DNA of 52,600 nucleotides from Psychrobacter lutiphocae DSM 21542 (GCF_000382145.1 NZ_KB907644.1:1-52600), one strand, 5' to 3'; positions 1 through 10,211 are shown, counted from the stretch's first letter. Program-made: numbers and translations. Notes: generated from the sequence alone by a model not told the origin.

Positions 1-263
1 CGGTGGTGGTAATGGACGGTGCATTATGGCATCAACCAAGCTTGAATCAGGGGAATGTCACTATGCTTAAATTACCACCGTATTCACCTGAGCTTAACCC
101 CTCTGAGAACGTATGGCAGTACCTGAAGCAAAATGAGTTATCTAATCGCTGTTATGAAAGCTATGAAGCTATTGTTGATGCCGCTTGTTTGGCTTGGAAT
201 AATCTGCTCAAACAGCCACAAAGAATTCGCACTTTAACCACTCGTGCTTGGGCTCAACTTTAA
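1..263 (+). mobile_element. IS630-family transposase, C-terminal fragment (runs off window)
   Basis: Only the last 87 or so residues of a DDE transposase are present; the frame is open to the left edge. MDGALWHQ carries the second catalytic aspartate, and PPYSPELNPSENVWQYLK is the classic IS630/Tc1-mariner C-terminal motif with the third acidic residue (the E of SENVW). IS630 elements insert at TA. A plausible right end is the TTGGGTTTGGTATA stretch at about 268-281, but the left end is outside the window, so the inverted repeat cannot be tested. Family assignment is firm; intactness of the whole element is unknown. Confidence 0.85.
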
Positions 264-511
264 TTATTGGGTTTGGTATAATATCATTTTGCCCTCTATC
301 GTTATCTAAACCGTCTTCAACTGAGGTATGGGTTGTAAACTGGGTAATAAAACAGCTATTGTTCTTTGAAAGGTTAACCTCTTGAAAACTAAATTCGGGC
401 ATGCTTGGTGAGCTCCTGGCATCGTAAACGGCTTAGCTGGTATTTTTTTACTGGCTATTTAATTAATTTGTGTACTTTATCTAACCATAACTAAGCAAGT
501 TACATGCCAGT
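264..511. other. Gene-free spacer between the IS630 end and nasA
   Basis: Roughly 250 bases with no supported gene. A short leftward frame starts at 402 and runs into the transposase end; its first 40 or so codons could be the start of a gene cut by the insertion, but I recognise no family in it. No clear terminator for nasA is visible here. Confidence 0.4.
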
Positions 512-3500
512 TTAAGCCATTTCAGTTGCTCTATTTAATTGATGTTCTTTAATGAGCTCGTTTATTTGCCCTATACAGGAGCCACAATTGGTACCCGCTT
601 GACATAAGCTACCCACTGCACTTGCATCACTGCAGCCCTGTGAAATAATGGTATCAATAATGGTATTCTCACCTACCCCCATACAGGCACACACTATAGG
701 ACCAGGATCTACGTAACCACTGGCTGGTCGTCCCGCTAACAACCACTTAACCGAAGGCACTTGACTCATATCTTCAAAGCAACTATTCAACCAGTGGGCA
801 CTCGGTAACTGCTCTAAGTTAGGAGCAATATAAACTGCCATCATAAGCTGCTCAGATAATTCAGATAGGACAGCTTTAGAGTTAGGTATAGAAATAGGTG
901 TAGGTTTAGCTGCAGACTTAGAGTTATATTTAAATTCGGGCTCGATTGTTGTGCTTTGACTAACCACTAAACGCAACTGCTCTGCACTAGAATTCACCAT
1001 AAAACTTGTGGCTATTGCGTTATCTTCACTTACTTCTTTTAAATCTCTATTTTTAATAGTAGTTTTAGAAATAGTAGTTTGAGCGCTTTTAGTTTTAAAA
1101 CTTTGACTTAAATGAGTAAGACGGGCTACCCATTGCTGCCAAAAATCTGCTGTTAACCAATCTTTATGCAATGAGTCACTACAAACCCCCATGTTTATTA
1201 AAATACAGTCTTGTTGTCTACTTAGACTCCAAATGAATTCTGGTTCTGAGTGGTTTTGGTTGTTGTCGGCCAATTGACGTAATTGCACCAATACAGCATC
1301 CATCCAATCAGGATGCACCAAAATACAGCCTACTGATTTTATATTAAGTGATTTTACTGTTATCGCTGAATTTTTCAGTTCCGGTTGAGATGATATAGGG
1401 TCTACTTTAGTGGGAATCAGAGTACCTACTCTCGCTAAGCTAGCAAAAGCATCACTCCAATGCATAGGCATGAACCCATCCCCTACACGCATTTCATTAC
1501 TGACTTTTACTTGGGCAACAACGTGAGAGGTTTTTAGACTTGACGCACTTTGTGGTTTAGTAGATGATTTAGGTAATTTGTTATTTGAAGAGCTATTATT
1601 TAAAGAGCTATTGTTTAAAGCGCTGTCATTAGATAATAGACCCAACTGTGACAAGTCTGCGTTCATTAGCACATAGCTATCGTTATCAACACCCAACTTT
1701 TCGGCATCTCTTGGATGTAAAGTAAGAGTTGGCACAGCTTGTTGCTGATTAAGCTTCGGCGCCAAAGCAGTTCGGGTCATGGTATGCCACTGATCGCGCA
1801 ATCTGCCTGTTATTAATCTAAGATTTATATTTTTACTTGTCCTTTTTGTGCTAGTTTCACTTTCAGATTCTAAATTAAGGTTTGCTTCACTTTTTTGCTT
1901 TAAATGACTATTTAACATGCCATAACTATTCACCGCGCCAGCTTGTTTGGGAGGTTCTATTGCAATGAACTTAGGTGCACCTTGTTTATACTGTTTACTG
2001 TTTACATCGATATGCTTACCGCCCCATTGCAAAGGGGTCATTAACTCATAATCTTGACCATGACGCTCAAAGTCAGTTACCAAATCCAGTTGCCGAGGAT
2101 ACTCATCCTGCTTATATCGAGTCAAGGCAGCGTGTTCTAAGAAAATCTCACTAGGCTGAGTATAATCAAAACCCTCAAATCCCATTTGTTTTGCTACTTG
2201 CGATAGTATCCACCAATCTGGCTTTGAGCCCCCAACGCCGGGCAAAAGACTGCGTTGTCGCGAGATACGTCGCTCAGAATTAGTTACTGTTCCAGATTTT
2301 TCACTCCATGCTTGCGCTGGCAATACAATATCAGCACATCTTATAGTGTCGCTGTCTTTAGAGCATTCAGATACAATAACCAGATCACATTGCGCTAAAG
2401 CGTTACGGAATTTATCCGCTTCAGGTAAGCTAACCACAGGATTGGTAGCCATTATCCATATCGCTTTTACTTTACCCTCAAGGATAGCATCAGCCACATC
2501 GCAAGCTTTGACCCCAGTTTCAGGTTCAATAGGCTTAGGTGATTGCCAAAATTCAGCCACAGCTTGTCTATGCTCTAAACTGTCTAAACTTAGATGACCT
2601 GCCAGCAAGTTAGACAAAGCCCCTACTTCCCTGCCGCCCATGGCATTAGGCTGACCTGTCAATGAAAACGGGCTGGCACCAGGTTTAGCTACTCGGCCAG
2701 TAAATAAATGAGTGTTAGTAATGGCATTGACCTTATCTGTGCCACTACGAGATTGATTAACTCCCATACTAAAAGCGGTAATTGTTTTGTTATTAGCAGC
2801 CACTAATTGATAAAATTTTTCTATTTGCACAGCATCAACTTGTGTGGCTTCGGCTACTGCTTCAATACTCCATTTTTGGGCACTATCAATGGCTTGCTGC
2901 ATACCTACACAATCAGCAGTATATTCAACATCTTCACACCCCTTCTCCTTTAAATACTTGAGTAGGCCATTGTATAAATGGGTATCGCTACCAGCCACAA
3001 TAGGCAAATGTAAATCCGCAAATTCGCAAGAATCCGTACGCCTTGGATCTATAACAACTAATTTTTTGGTTGGATTCTCTTGCTTGGCTTTCAAAAAACG
3101 GCTAAACAAAATGGGATGACACCAAGCCATATTGGAGCCCACTAATACTAATAAATCGCAATCCTCAAAGTCAGTATAACTACCCGGTACTATATCTGCC
3201 CCAAAGGCTCTTTTATGACCTGCAACCGCTGAAGACATACATAAGCGAGAATTGGAGTCTATATTATTGCTACCGATAAAGCCTTTCATTAATTTATTGG
3301 CAACATAATAATCTTCAGTAAGAAGCTGGCCTGATACATAAAACATCACGCTTTCAGGGCCATGCTGGTTAATAGTGTCATTTAGTCGAGTCGCCACATC
3401 GGTGATAACAGTTTCCCAGTCGATTTGTTGTATAGCTAAACAATGATCCGCCTGCTGTGACTGAGAATCCTCTATCAAACTATTTGTTAAATCATGAGGC

Positions 3501-3769
3501 AGACTGTTCTGCATACTGATCTGTTTATTTTGATAATAAGGATAGGTTAAGCGGCGATCCTCCCTTAAAGTTTCAGCCAGATTACTACCCTTCGAGCACA
3601 ATTTACCTAAATTAGCTGGATGCTCTGGATCACCTTTTACACTTACTTTACCCGTACTGTTATCTACGGTTGCCAACACACCACAACCTACCCCACAATA
3701 AGGACAAGTGGTTCGCACCGTTTTAGTTGCATTATTTTTTTGTAAAAGGGAGGCGCTATCACTTTCCAA
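512..3769 (-). CDS. nasA: Assimilatory nitrate reductase, catalytic molybdoprotein NasA
   Basis: Cytoplasmic reduction of nitrate to nitrite using bis-MGD molybdenum and Fe-S centres. The N-terminus holds the [4Fe-4S] motif with C22, C25, C29 and C58 (TCPYCGVGCGV, then GKLCSKG), followed by the molybdopterin oxidoreductase body and the dinucleotide-binding domain (LITGRLRDQWHTMTRTA). The C-terminus has a BFD-type [2Fe-2S] domain (VCACMGVGEN, then CQAGTNCGSC), typical of NAD(P)H-linked NasA. At 1085 residues it is longer than the usual ~900; the excess includes an Asn/Ser-rich stretch in the C-terminal third. The start is uncertain: the frame opens with TTG at 3769, no ATG lies upstream before the stop near 3880, and no strong ribosome site is seen. 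It is last of four co-directional nitrate genes, 142 bases after the FAD subunit. Confidence 0.93.
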   Translation of the reverse strand: MESDSASLLQKNNATKTVRTTCPYCGVGCGVLATVDNSTGKVSVKGDPEHPANLGKLCSKGSNLAETLREDRRLTYPYYQNKQISMQNSLPHDLTNSLIEDSQSQQADHCLAIQQIDWETVITDVATRLNDTINQHGPESVMFYVSGQLLTEDYYVANKLMKGFIGSNNIDSNSRLCMSSAVAGHKRAFGADIVPGSYTDFEDCDLLVLVGSNMAWCHPILFSRFLKAKQENPTKKLVVIDPRRTDSCEFADLHLPIVAGSDTHLYNGLLKYLKEKGCEDVEYTADCVGMQQAIDSAQKWSIEAVAEATQVDAVQIEKFYQLVAANNKTITAFSMGVNQSRSGTDKVNAITNTHLFTGRVAKPGASPFSLTGQPNAMGGREVGALSNLLAGHLSLDSLEHRQAVAEFWQSPKPIEPETGVKACDVADAILEGKVKAIWIMATNPVVSLPEADKFRNALAQCDLVIVSECSKDSDTIRCADIVLPAQAWSEKSGTVTNSERRISRQRSLLPGVGGSKPDWWILSQVAKQMGFEGFDYTQPSEIFLEHAALTRYKQDEYPRQLDLVTDFERHGQDYELMTPLQWGGKHIDVNSKQYKQGAPKFIAIEPPKQAGAVNSYGMLNSHLKQKSEANLNLESESETSTKRTSKNINLRLITGRLRDQWHTMTRTALAPKLNQQQAVPTLTLHPRDAEKLGVDNDSYVLMNADLSQLGLLSNDSALNNSSLNNSSSNNKLPKSSTKPQSASSLKTSHVVAQVKVSNEMRVGDGFMPMHWSDAFASLARVGTLIPTKVDPISSQPELKNSAITVKSLNIKSVGCILVHPDWMDAVLVQLRQLADNNQNHSEPEFIWSLSRQQDCILINMGVCSDSLHKDWLTADFWQQWVARLTHLSQSFKTKSAQTTISKTTIKNRDLKEVSEDNAIATSFMVNSSAEQLRLVVSQSTTIEPEFKYNSKSAAKPTPISIPNSKAVLSELSEQLMMAVYIAPNLEQLPSAHWLNSCFEDMSQVPSVKWLLAGRPASGYVDPGPIVCACMGVGENTIIDTIISQGCSDASAVGSLCQAGTNCGSCIGQINELIKEHQLNRATEMA

Positions 3770-3911
3770 GGTTAAGGTGGTAATAGTATTTGAAGAGGTA
3801 TTGGCTTTAAACGTACTGGCCTGACTGGATTTGATAATATTCTCGCTATTTTTACTTTGGCTTTTGGGGTAAATCTATAAATGAATAACAGTAACGCTGA
3901 CAATTCTATTC

Positions 3912-5384
3912 CTAAGCAACTGAAGTAATATCGGTTTCTGAAGCTGATTCTGTGGCTGATTCAGATGTGAACTCTAAATTAAGTTTATTATTTTCGTTCC
4001 CTGTTAAAGCTTTAGCTGGACTATTTACTAGAGTATGTGAAACAGTTCCATCATTTTGTTCTAATAACGACTGGCAATAAGCTGTTCCAAAAATAAGGTC
4101 TTGCTTAAATTTAGAGATATCAATTTGTTCATTAATAAGCTGGCTATAAAAGTTACCATCACCAGTTTCACCATACAGCACTACCCCGACCAGATGGTTG
4201 TCTTTAATATACAAACATTGGTAATGCTCATCCTCAATATGTCTATACTCAATTTTTTCGATAGCCTCTAACTCCGTCTCATCAAAACTAATTTTACCTG
4301 AAGAGAACACAGCGATACCTGACACCTTGAGCTTCAATGCTAAAGGCACGCTTATAAAGGGAAGCCATTGCTGTTTTGAATGTTGCTCGGTCAACACTTG
4401 TAATAGAACTTCAACGTGTTGATTTACTGATGAAACCATACCAAAAAGCTCTTCGTTTATTTCGACACACTCGCCGATGGCATAAACGTTTTTGGCACTG
4501 GTATGCATATATTCATCTACCAAGATACCTCTATTAACCTTAAGACCTGCATCGATTGCCAGCTTAGTATTGGGAATAATACCCACTGCCATAACGATAA
4601 AATCAGCAGGCAATGTCCTGCCATCTTGTAAACTAAGTCCAGTCACTTCATTACAACTATTTACCTCAATAGTAGTGGTTGAGGCAGAAGTTTCTAGCTT
4701 AACCTTTCTACGCAATAACTCTTGTTGTAACATCATCGCTGCTGGTTGATCCAACTGTCGATTGAGTACGTAGTTATCGACATGCACTACGCTCATAGCC
4801 GCACCTTGTAAAGATAAAGCACAAGCAGCTTCTAATCCTAATACCCCGCCGCCAATGACCAATCCAGTTTTACCTTGCTTAGCATACTCAGTGAGTACAG
4901 CCACATCTGCCACATCACGAAAGACGTGGACCCCTTTGGCTTGATGATTAGGAAAAGGAATAACGCGTGCTGTGGACCCTGTAGCAATAACCAGCTTGCC
5001 ATAACCCAGTGTGTCACCACTATCTAATGATAATTGCTGATTTTTAGTATCTATTTTATCTACACTTACACCCGCTAAGACATTAATATCCAACTGTTGG
5101 TATTGTTGTTTGTCATATAAATAAGTAGTTTCGAAAGCGGTTTCCCCCGCCAATACTGGGGATAACATAATGCGGTTATAACCCACTTCTTTTTCTTTAC
5201 TAATTAAAGTAATTTTTGGGCTTTTACAAGTTGTATCCTTCCATAATGTCGCAAGTTTGATGGCTAAGCGACTACCTGCCATACCTGCACCAACTATAAC
5301 CACATCACTAAACGAAACTTGATCATTTTGGTCAAGAAGCTTGTCTAATTTTGCGATGGTGCTGGCTTTATTTAGAGCTGGCAT
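3912..5384 (-). CDS. Nitrate reductase FAD/NAD(P)H electron-transfer subunit (NasB-like)
   Basis: An FAD-dependent pyridine nucleotide-disulfide family oxidoreductase of the type that feeds electrons to NasA. VVIVGAGMAGSRLA is the FAD Rossmann motif, GLVIGGGVLGLEAACAL the NAD(P)H-binding motif, and KNVYAIGECVEI the second FAD motif. It resembles the N-terminal half of NirB but lacks the [2Fe-2S] and siroheme domains. I place the start at ATG 5384 because TAAGG lies just upstream; the frame extends to a TTG at 5411 and another ATG at 5402, neither with a good ribosome site. The C-terminal 80 residues are Ser/Glu-rich and poorly conserved looking. Its place between the kinase gene and nasA supports a nitrate-reduction role; naming varies between organisms (nasB or nasC). 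Confidence 0.85.
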   Translation of the reverse strand: MPALNKASTIAKLDKLLDQNDQVSFSDVVIVGAGMAGSRLAIKLATLWKDTTCKSPKITLISKEKEVGYNRIMLSPVLAGETAFETTYLYDKQQYQQLDINVLAGVSVDKIDTKNQQLSLDSGDTLGYGKLVIATGSTARVIPFPNHQAKGVHVFRDVADVAVLTEYAKQGKTGLVIGGGVLGLEAACALSLQGAAMSVVHVDNYVLNRQLDQPAAMMLQQELLRRKVKLETSASTTTIEVNSCNEVTGLSLQDGRTLPADFIVMAVGIIPNTKLAIDAGLKVNRGILVDEYMHTSAKNVYAIGECVEINEELFGMVSSVNQHVEVLLQVLTEQHSKQQWLPFISVPLALKLKVSGIAVFSSGKISFDETELEAIEKIEYRHIEDEHYQCLYIKDNHLVGVVLYGETGDGNFYSQLINEQIDISKFKQDLIFGTAYCQSLLEQNDGTVSHTLVNSPAKALTGNENNKLNLEFTSESATESASETDITSVA

Positions 5385-5504
5385 GCGATACCTTAGCCAC
5401 ATTTGCGGCAACAGAAATAAGTTTGCTTATTGATTTTTTATAACCATTAGGCCTTATAATCAAACGGCTTCAAAGAATAAAATTCTCGTAAAAAAGTTAT
5501 AAGC

Positions 5505-7781
5505 TTAAAGCGTTGGTACAAACTTAATAAGTAAAAAAATAATAATTATACTCTGTACCAAGCAAATGCCATGCCACACCAATAAGGGATTGCGTTTAAT
5601 TAACGGCTCAGGATCAGTTAATGATGCTGAATTATCGGGATTAAAGTCTTGTAAAAACTCACCGATTGCTTGATGACGGGCATTGGTATTTCTGTGTAAT
5701 GCACGAAGTAATGCTTGCTGACTGGTGGCTGGGACTTGCTTTTGACTCATTAATTGCGTCGGAACTATCAATGTTGAGGTCGCCGACATCAGCTCTTGTG
5801 CAGTAAAAGGGCGCTGTGCAGTCAGCAATTCATAACCAATGACGGCAATCGAAAATAAATCGGAATGCACACCTTTTGGTGCATCAGTGTAGTATTCTGG
5901 TGCAGCATAGTGTAAATCACCTACTGGTGGACGGGTATTATCTTTTAAAATTGAGGAAGCTACTGACCCAAAATCAATGAGTTTTACTGCCCCTGATTTT
6001 GTTAACAAAATGTTTTCAGGCTTGATGTCTTGGTGTAATAGGTAATTACGGTGCATAACCCGAACCGCCATACCTATTTTGGTCAATAAATCATGGGTTT
6101 GCCACACGTCACAAGGACCATTTCTATCCATAAAGACGCGTAAACTTTCACCTTCGATATATTCGGTCAGGTGATACAAATAAATTGAGCTGGCAGGTAC
6201 GGGGTAATAGCGTAGTAACCCAGACTCCCCTAAAGCAGAACTTGACCCTCGTGTAGATTTATTACTAGCTTTCCCCCTATTGCCTGAATTCTCTCTATTA
6301 TTAGAGTCATTAAGGCTATTTAGAGGGACATTGGATTTATTAATAATAAAGTTGGGATCGGTCTGATTATAAGCTGACTCGCCTGCCCGCCTATTTCTCG
6401 AAAGGCTTAAACCTATTTTTCTTTCTTTTAAAAAGCTACGCAGATACTCTCCATCATCTACCGTTCTTAAACTTGGTGATTTTAAAACATACTCATGACC
6501 AGTATCATCTTCTACTAGGTACACTTCACTTCTTGCAGTACGAGCTATAATCGCTTTTACTTTAAAACCATCTATACTGTCATTGATTTCTAATCCCGTT
6601 GGTAGCTTAAATTGTATCGGCTGACTTTGATCATCCTTACCAATTGAGTCAGTTCCATTTGTTGTTACACCCGTATTTAACGTACCGTCATTATTGTCTA
6701 TCATATCTTTTGCACCATTTAGGCTCTTAGCAAGCCCCATACCCAGCATAATAATACTCAAATTATCATTACTGCCTTCTTCATAAGCTTGGTGGCATAA
6801 CTTTTTAGTTAAATCCCAGTTTTTAATAAACTGCCAATTTTTAGTATTTTCTAATTTGGTGGTAGCAGCATTAAATTCATATTGCATATCAACAGGATTA
6901 AGATGTTCATAAACCCCATCTGTCATTAAAGCGAGGTATTCATTTTGGTGCATGGTAAATACACTTTGTTGTAAATCAATACGAGTATCTGCCCCAAGCG
7001 CTGCAGATAGAGCCCCCTTATCTTGACCGTGATGAATACGGTGATCTTCACTAAGTACGGTTGTCGTCTCTGCACTAAATCGATATATCCGCGAATCTCC
7101 GGTGTGAAATAGATAAACCCTATCCTCTATACATAGCACACCAGATAACGTGGATAATAAGGGTGGCACCCGCTGGTAGGATTGTGAGAAATACATTGAA
7201 TCGTTGGCTTTAACCACCGCTGATTTGATAATCCCGGCAACTCTCTCATCATCAAAAACTTTCTTTGGTAACTGCTCATTCATTTGTTGTTTGTCTAATA
7301 TAGACTGACGGTACAAATGATTTAATCCTTTGATGATGTATTCGGTCACAATTTCTACTGCTAACTTGCTGGCTTGTTTCGGGAATTGACAGGCACTGAC
7401 CCCATCGGCCAAAACTGCTAATACAGGTAATTGATGTGCTTGAGTTATTAATTGGGTTGGGTTGGTATTTAAATCTATGTTTGCTTCAGCTTTGCTTTCA
7501 ATATAATTTAAAAGACAGGTAGTCATCATCAAGCTGTCTTGATTTTCCTTTTTACGGCCAGCCATGGTGTGAAAATCGAACCACCAAGTGGACTTATTGC
7601 TAGAATAATGGTTTGAATTATTTCCAAAAATTGTTGTAGTTTGGGTTTTAATTTTTTCTGGTTCGGCTTTATTTAAGTCGTTTTGCTCTATCTCATTTTT
7701 ATTGAGGTTAAAGTTAGGCTCTACTATATTTCCTAGATTTGGCACAAAGGTTCCTTTTAAAAAAAACCACATTAATAACAT
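5505..7781 (-). CDS. Bifunctional PP2C phosphatase / Ser-Thr protein kinase, membrane-anchored
   Basis: Two opposing signalling domains in one chain. Residues ~70-350 form a PP2C phosphatase: ENQD (79-82), VLADGVSA (~123-130), FHTGDSRIYRF, LMTDGVYEHL and EGSNDNLSII carry the metal-binding acidic residues. Residues ~405-700 form a Hanks-type kinase: VLK lysine near 432, HQDIKPENILL near 580-590 (Gln replaces the usual Arg of HRD) and KLIDFGS near 601-607. A hydrophobic segment at the extreme C-terminus (IIIIFLLIKF) should anchor it to the inner membrane with the catalytic domains in the cytoplasm. It lies between the nitrate transporter and reductase genes. From memory, a protein kinase gene also sits beside nasA in Pseudomonas aeruginosa, so the pairing seems conserved, but the substrate is unknown to me. 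The exact start (ATG 7781 or 7772) is not resolved. Confidence 0.88.
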   Translation of the reverse strand: MLLMWFFLKGTFVPNLGNIVEPNFNLNKNEIEQNDLNKAEPEKIKTQTTTIFGNNSNHYSSNKSTWWFDFHTMAGRKKENQDSLMMTTCLLNYIESKAEANIDLNTNPTQLITQAHQLPVLAVLADGVSACQFPKQASKLAVEIVTEYIIKGLNHLYRQSILDKQQMNEQLPKKVFDDERVAGIIKSAVVKANDSMYFSQSYQRVPPLLSTLSGVLCIEDRVYLFHTGDSRIYRFSAETTTVLSEDHRIHHGQDKGALSAALGADTRIDLQQSVFTMHQNEYLALMTDGVYEHLNPVDMQYEFNAATTKLENTKNWQFIKNWDLTKKLCHQAYEEGSNDNLSIIMLGMGLAKSLNGAKDMIDNNDGTLNTGVTTNGTDSIGKDDQSQPIQFKLPTGLEINDSIDGFKVKAIIARTARSEVYLVEDDTGHEYVLKSPSLRTVDDGEYLRSFLKERKIGLSLSRNRRAGESAYNQTDPNFIINKSNVPLNSLNDSNNRENSGNRGKASNKSTRGSSSALGESGLLRYYPVPASSIYLYHLTEYIEGESLRVFMDRNGPCDVWQTHDLLTKIGMAVRVMHRNYLLHQDIKPENILLTKSGAVKLIDFGSVASSILKDNTRPPVGDLHYAAPEYYTDAPKGVHSDLFSIAVIGYELLTAQRPFTAQELMSATSTLIVPTQLMSQKQVPATSQQALLRALHRNTNARHQAIGEFLQDFNPDNSASLTDPEPLIKRNPLLVWHGICLVQSIIIIFLLIKFVPTL

Positions 7782-7944
7782 AAAGAAAAAGGTATAAAGA
7801 GAGATAAAGCCAGAGTTTAAGCTTTATCTCTCTAAAAGTGATTATTTGTAGAACTATTATTTGCAAACTGATTGCGTTTGAACTAAACGGATCATTTATA
7901 TTCATAGTCAGTACGGTCAGTCTGCTTAATAAATATTTGCAAAA

Positions 7945-9450
7945 TTAATGACTAACTTTGATCTCTGCAAAGGTCCCATCCGGCATTTCTTCTACGATCA
8001 CCCCAGAAGGCTCTTTTAAGAAAAATAAGGCGATAAAACCAACAATTGCAGTTATCGCTATAACGAAGAAGAAGGTTTGATAGCTAACCATACTTAACAC
8101 TGTCAGATAAACCACTGAACCCGTATTGCCATAAGCACCGGCCATACCCGCGAATTGTCCAGTCATACTACGTTTAATTAATGGAATAACCGCAAATACT
8201 GCACCTTCACCAGCTTGCACAAAGAATGAACAGAACATGGTGATTAATAACGCCATAGCGATAGGCCAACCAGAATCTACTATACCCATTAGGAAGTAAC
8301 CCGCTGCTAGGCCTGCTGTAAGTATAAGTAAAGTTGTCTTACGACCAAATCTATCACTTAACCAACCGCCACCTGGACGAGACATCAAGTTCATAAAGGC
8401 ATATGATGACGCCAATAAACCCGCCGCCACAATCGATAAATCAAAGGTTTCTTGATAAAACAAAGGAAGCATTGATACTACCGCTAGCTCTGAACCAAAG
8501 GTCGCAAAGTATAAGATATTTAACACACCAACTTGTTTAAAATCATAACGTTGTGCTTCTGGAACTTCGGTATGAAAAACTTCTTTATTGTGGCGATAAC
8601 TACTTATAAATTCATATACATATAGGATGCCAAGCAATACGTAGATAATGTTTACTGTAGACTGGCTGAGTAGACTCACACCCGTTGGAGAAAGCTTCCA
8701 TGCAAGAATAGCTAAGGCCAGATACATAGGAATCTTAAATACCATCATCAACCAAAAGTCACCTTTTGAAGTAACGGTCATCGCACCATTTTTCTTAGGC
8801 TTAAAATAAGTAGAACCTTTAGGCGTATCACGAACTTTTATATAGAAAATAATAGAATATAACGCCATCACTGCACCTGATGTGGCACAAGCATAACGCC
8901 AGCCTTCAGCGCCACCAAACCAAGCTGCAAAGCCGATGGCCATTGTGGGTAATAACATGGCAGCAGCAGCTGAACCAAAGTTACCCCAACCACCATAAAT
9001 ACCTTCTGCAGTGCCTAGCTCATTTGAAGGGAACCAATCACTGATTAAGCGAATCCCGACCACAAAGCCGGCACCGATAAAGCCCATTAAGAAACGTGAC
9101 AAAGCTAGCGTTTCATAATCTTGAGCAAAGGCGAAGGTAAAACAGGGTATTGAGCCAATGGCTAAGATACAGGTATACACCAGTCTCGGTCCAAATCTAT
9201 CGGTCAACATCCCTATTATGACACGAGCTGGAATGGTTAAGGCTACGTTTAAGATTAGTAGTGTTTTTACTTGTTGTTTGGTTAAATCTAAAGTTTCACC
9301 AATAGCTGATAGAAAGGGAGCATGGTTAAACCACACAAAAAAGGTTAGAAAAAACGCCATCCAACCTAGATGAAGGATTTTATTTTTTCCCGCAAAGGAA
9401 AAGATATTGAGTTTATTCTTACTGGGTGGGACTGGGGTAGCAGATGACAT
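7945..9450 (-). CDS. Nitrate/nitrite transporter, NNP (NarK/NasA-type) MFS family
   Basis: A 501-residue major facilitator protein with about twelve hydrophobic segments. The nitrate-nitrite porter signatures are clear: GFIGAGFVVGIRLISDWF and GIYGGWGNFGSAAAAM in the N-terminal half, and the repeated glycine-rich segment QFAGMAGAYGNTGSVVYL in the C-terminal half. It imports nitrate (and probably nitrite) for the assimilatory enzymes encoded downstream. The start ATG 9450 has a good ribosome site (AAGGAAG about 8 bases upstream). It is first gene of the leftward nitrate operon, about 225 bases downstream of the predicted start from the leftward sigma-54 promoter. Confidence 0.93.
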   Translation of the reverse strand: MSSATPVPPSKNKLNIFSFAGKNKILHLGWMAFFLTFFVWFNHAPFLSAIGETLDLTKQQVKTLLILNVALTIPARVIIGMLTDRFGPRLVYTCILAIGSIPCFTFAFAQDYETLALSRFLMGFIGAGFVVGIRLISDWFPSNELGTAEGIYGGWGNFGSAAAAMLLPTMAIGFAAWFGGAEGWRYACATSGAVMALYSIIFYIKVRDTPKGSTYFKPKKNGAMTVTSKGDFWLMMVFKIPMYLALAILAWKLSPTGVSLLSQSTVNIIYVLLGILYVYEFISSYRHNKEVFHTEVPEAQRYDFKQVGVLNILYFATFGSELAVVSMLPLFYQETFDLSIVAAGLLASSYAFMNLMSRPGGGWLSDRFGRKTTLLILTAGLAAGYFLMGIVDSGWPIAMALLITMFCSFFVQAGEGAVFAVIPLIKRSMTGQFAGMAGAYGNTGSVVYLTVLSMVSYQTFFFVIAITAIVGFIALFFLKEPSGVIVEEMPDGTFAEIKVSH

Positions 9451-9684
9451 CTAATGCTTCCTTAAGATATAGGTAGTTTGCTCAATTCACAGTTTTTAAT
9501 TATTAAAATGACCTTTAATATTTAAAAACTAAAAATAAGTACTCATTCACTTCAAATTAATTTAATTTCTTACAGTTAAAAAAGTTATTAAAATCTGAGC
9601 TGTTTCTAAGCTTCTAAAACTAGTTAATAAAACTAGCCATTAACTTGTTGCTAAAATTAAACTAATATTTACATAAGTGAATAT

Positions 9685-9700
9685 TGCAATCCCTGTGCCA
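9685..9700 (-). promoter_or_regulatory. Sigma-54 (RpoN) promoter for the leftward nitrate operon
   Basis: Reading leftward the sequence is TGGCACAGGGATTGCA, matching the sigma-54 consensus (TGGCAC, then TTGCA) with the invariant GG (9699-9698) and GC (9687-9686) exactly ten bases apart. Transcription would start near 9674, leaving a ~225-base leader before the transporter ATG. The match is close to ideal and the context (nitrogen assimilation) is the classic RpoN/NtrC setting. Confidence 0.75.
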
Positions 9701-10211
9701 TGTGCTTAGTATTTTCAGACTAATTAGCTATTTTATAGCCATTACCCCTTAGATTACCCCATTAAAATTTACTTCCCCAATATTTGTCTAAACTATATAT
9801 ATTCGACTATTAGAATATAATTACTATTCTTATCCTACTTATTTATAAATATTTGTTATTAGTTTTACGACTTCTCTTATTTTATTATTCTTAATTTTTA
9901 AACAGCTGCTTTTTGTTACAAAGTTATGCTCTAAAATATGACTTAAAATTACTTTTAATTTTATTTAGCACTAATTTGATACTTTTTTTAATTAATTTCC
10001 CACTAAACCACCTATTTTTTATTTAGTTAATTCTAATTTCTAATTTGCTGGTGTCATTCAATATAGCCATTTACTTGAAGCTGTCTTGTACTATTCTTAC
10101 CCCTATAGATAGCAACAACTATTTATAAGTCTTATAAGTCGCACCTCCTTGAAAATAAACCTAATCAAAATAATTCTAAATAATTGCTGAATATTCGTTA
10201 CTTAGAATATA

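Noticed and set aside
208..402. Leftward 64-codon frame overlapping the IS630 transposase end
   Set aside because: It runs antisense through the transposase 3' end and resembles nothing I know; at best the first part is a remnant of an interrupted gene.
7714..7905. Leftward 63-codon frame before the kinase/phosphatase gene
   Set aside because: It overlaps the kinase start in another frame, is AT-rich and low in complexity, and has no ribosome site.
9701..10211. NtrC enhancer sites between the two sigma-54 promoters
   Set aside because: Only weak half-sites (GCAC near 9974) were seen; none form a convincing palindrome.
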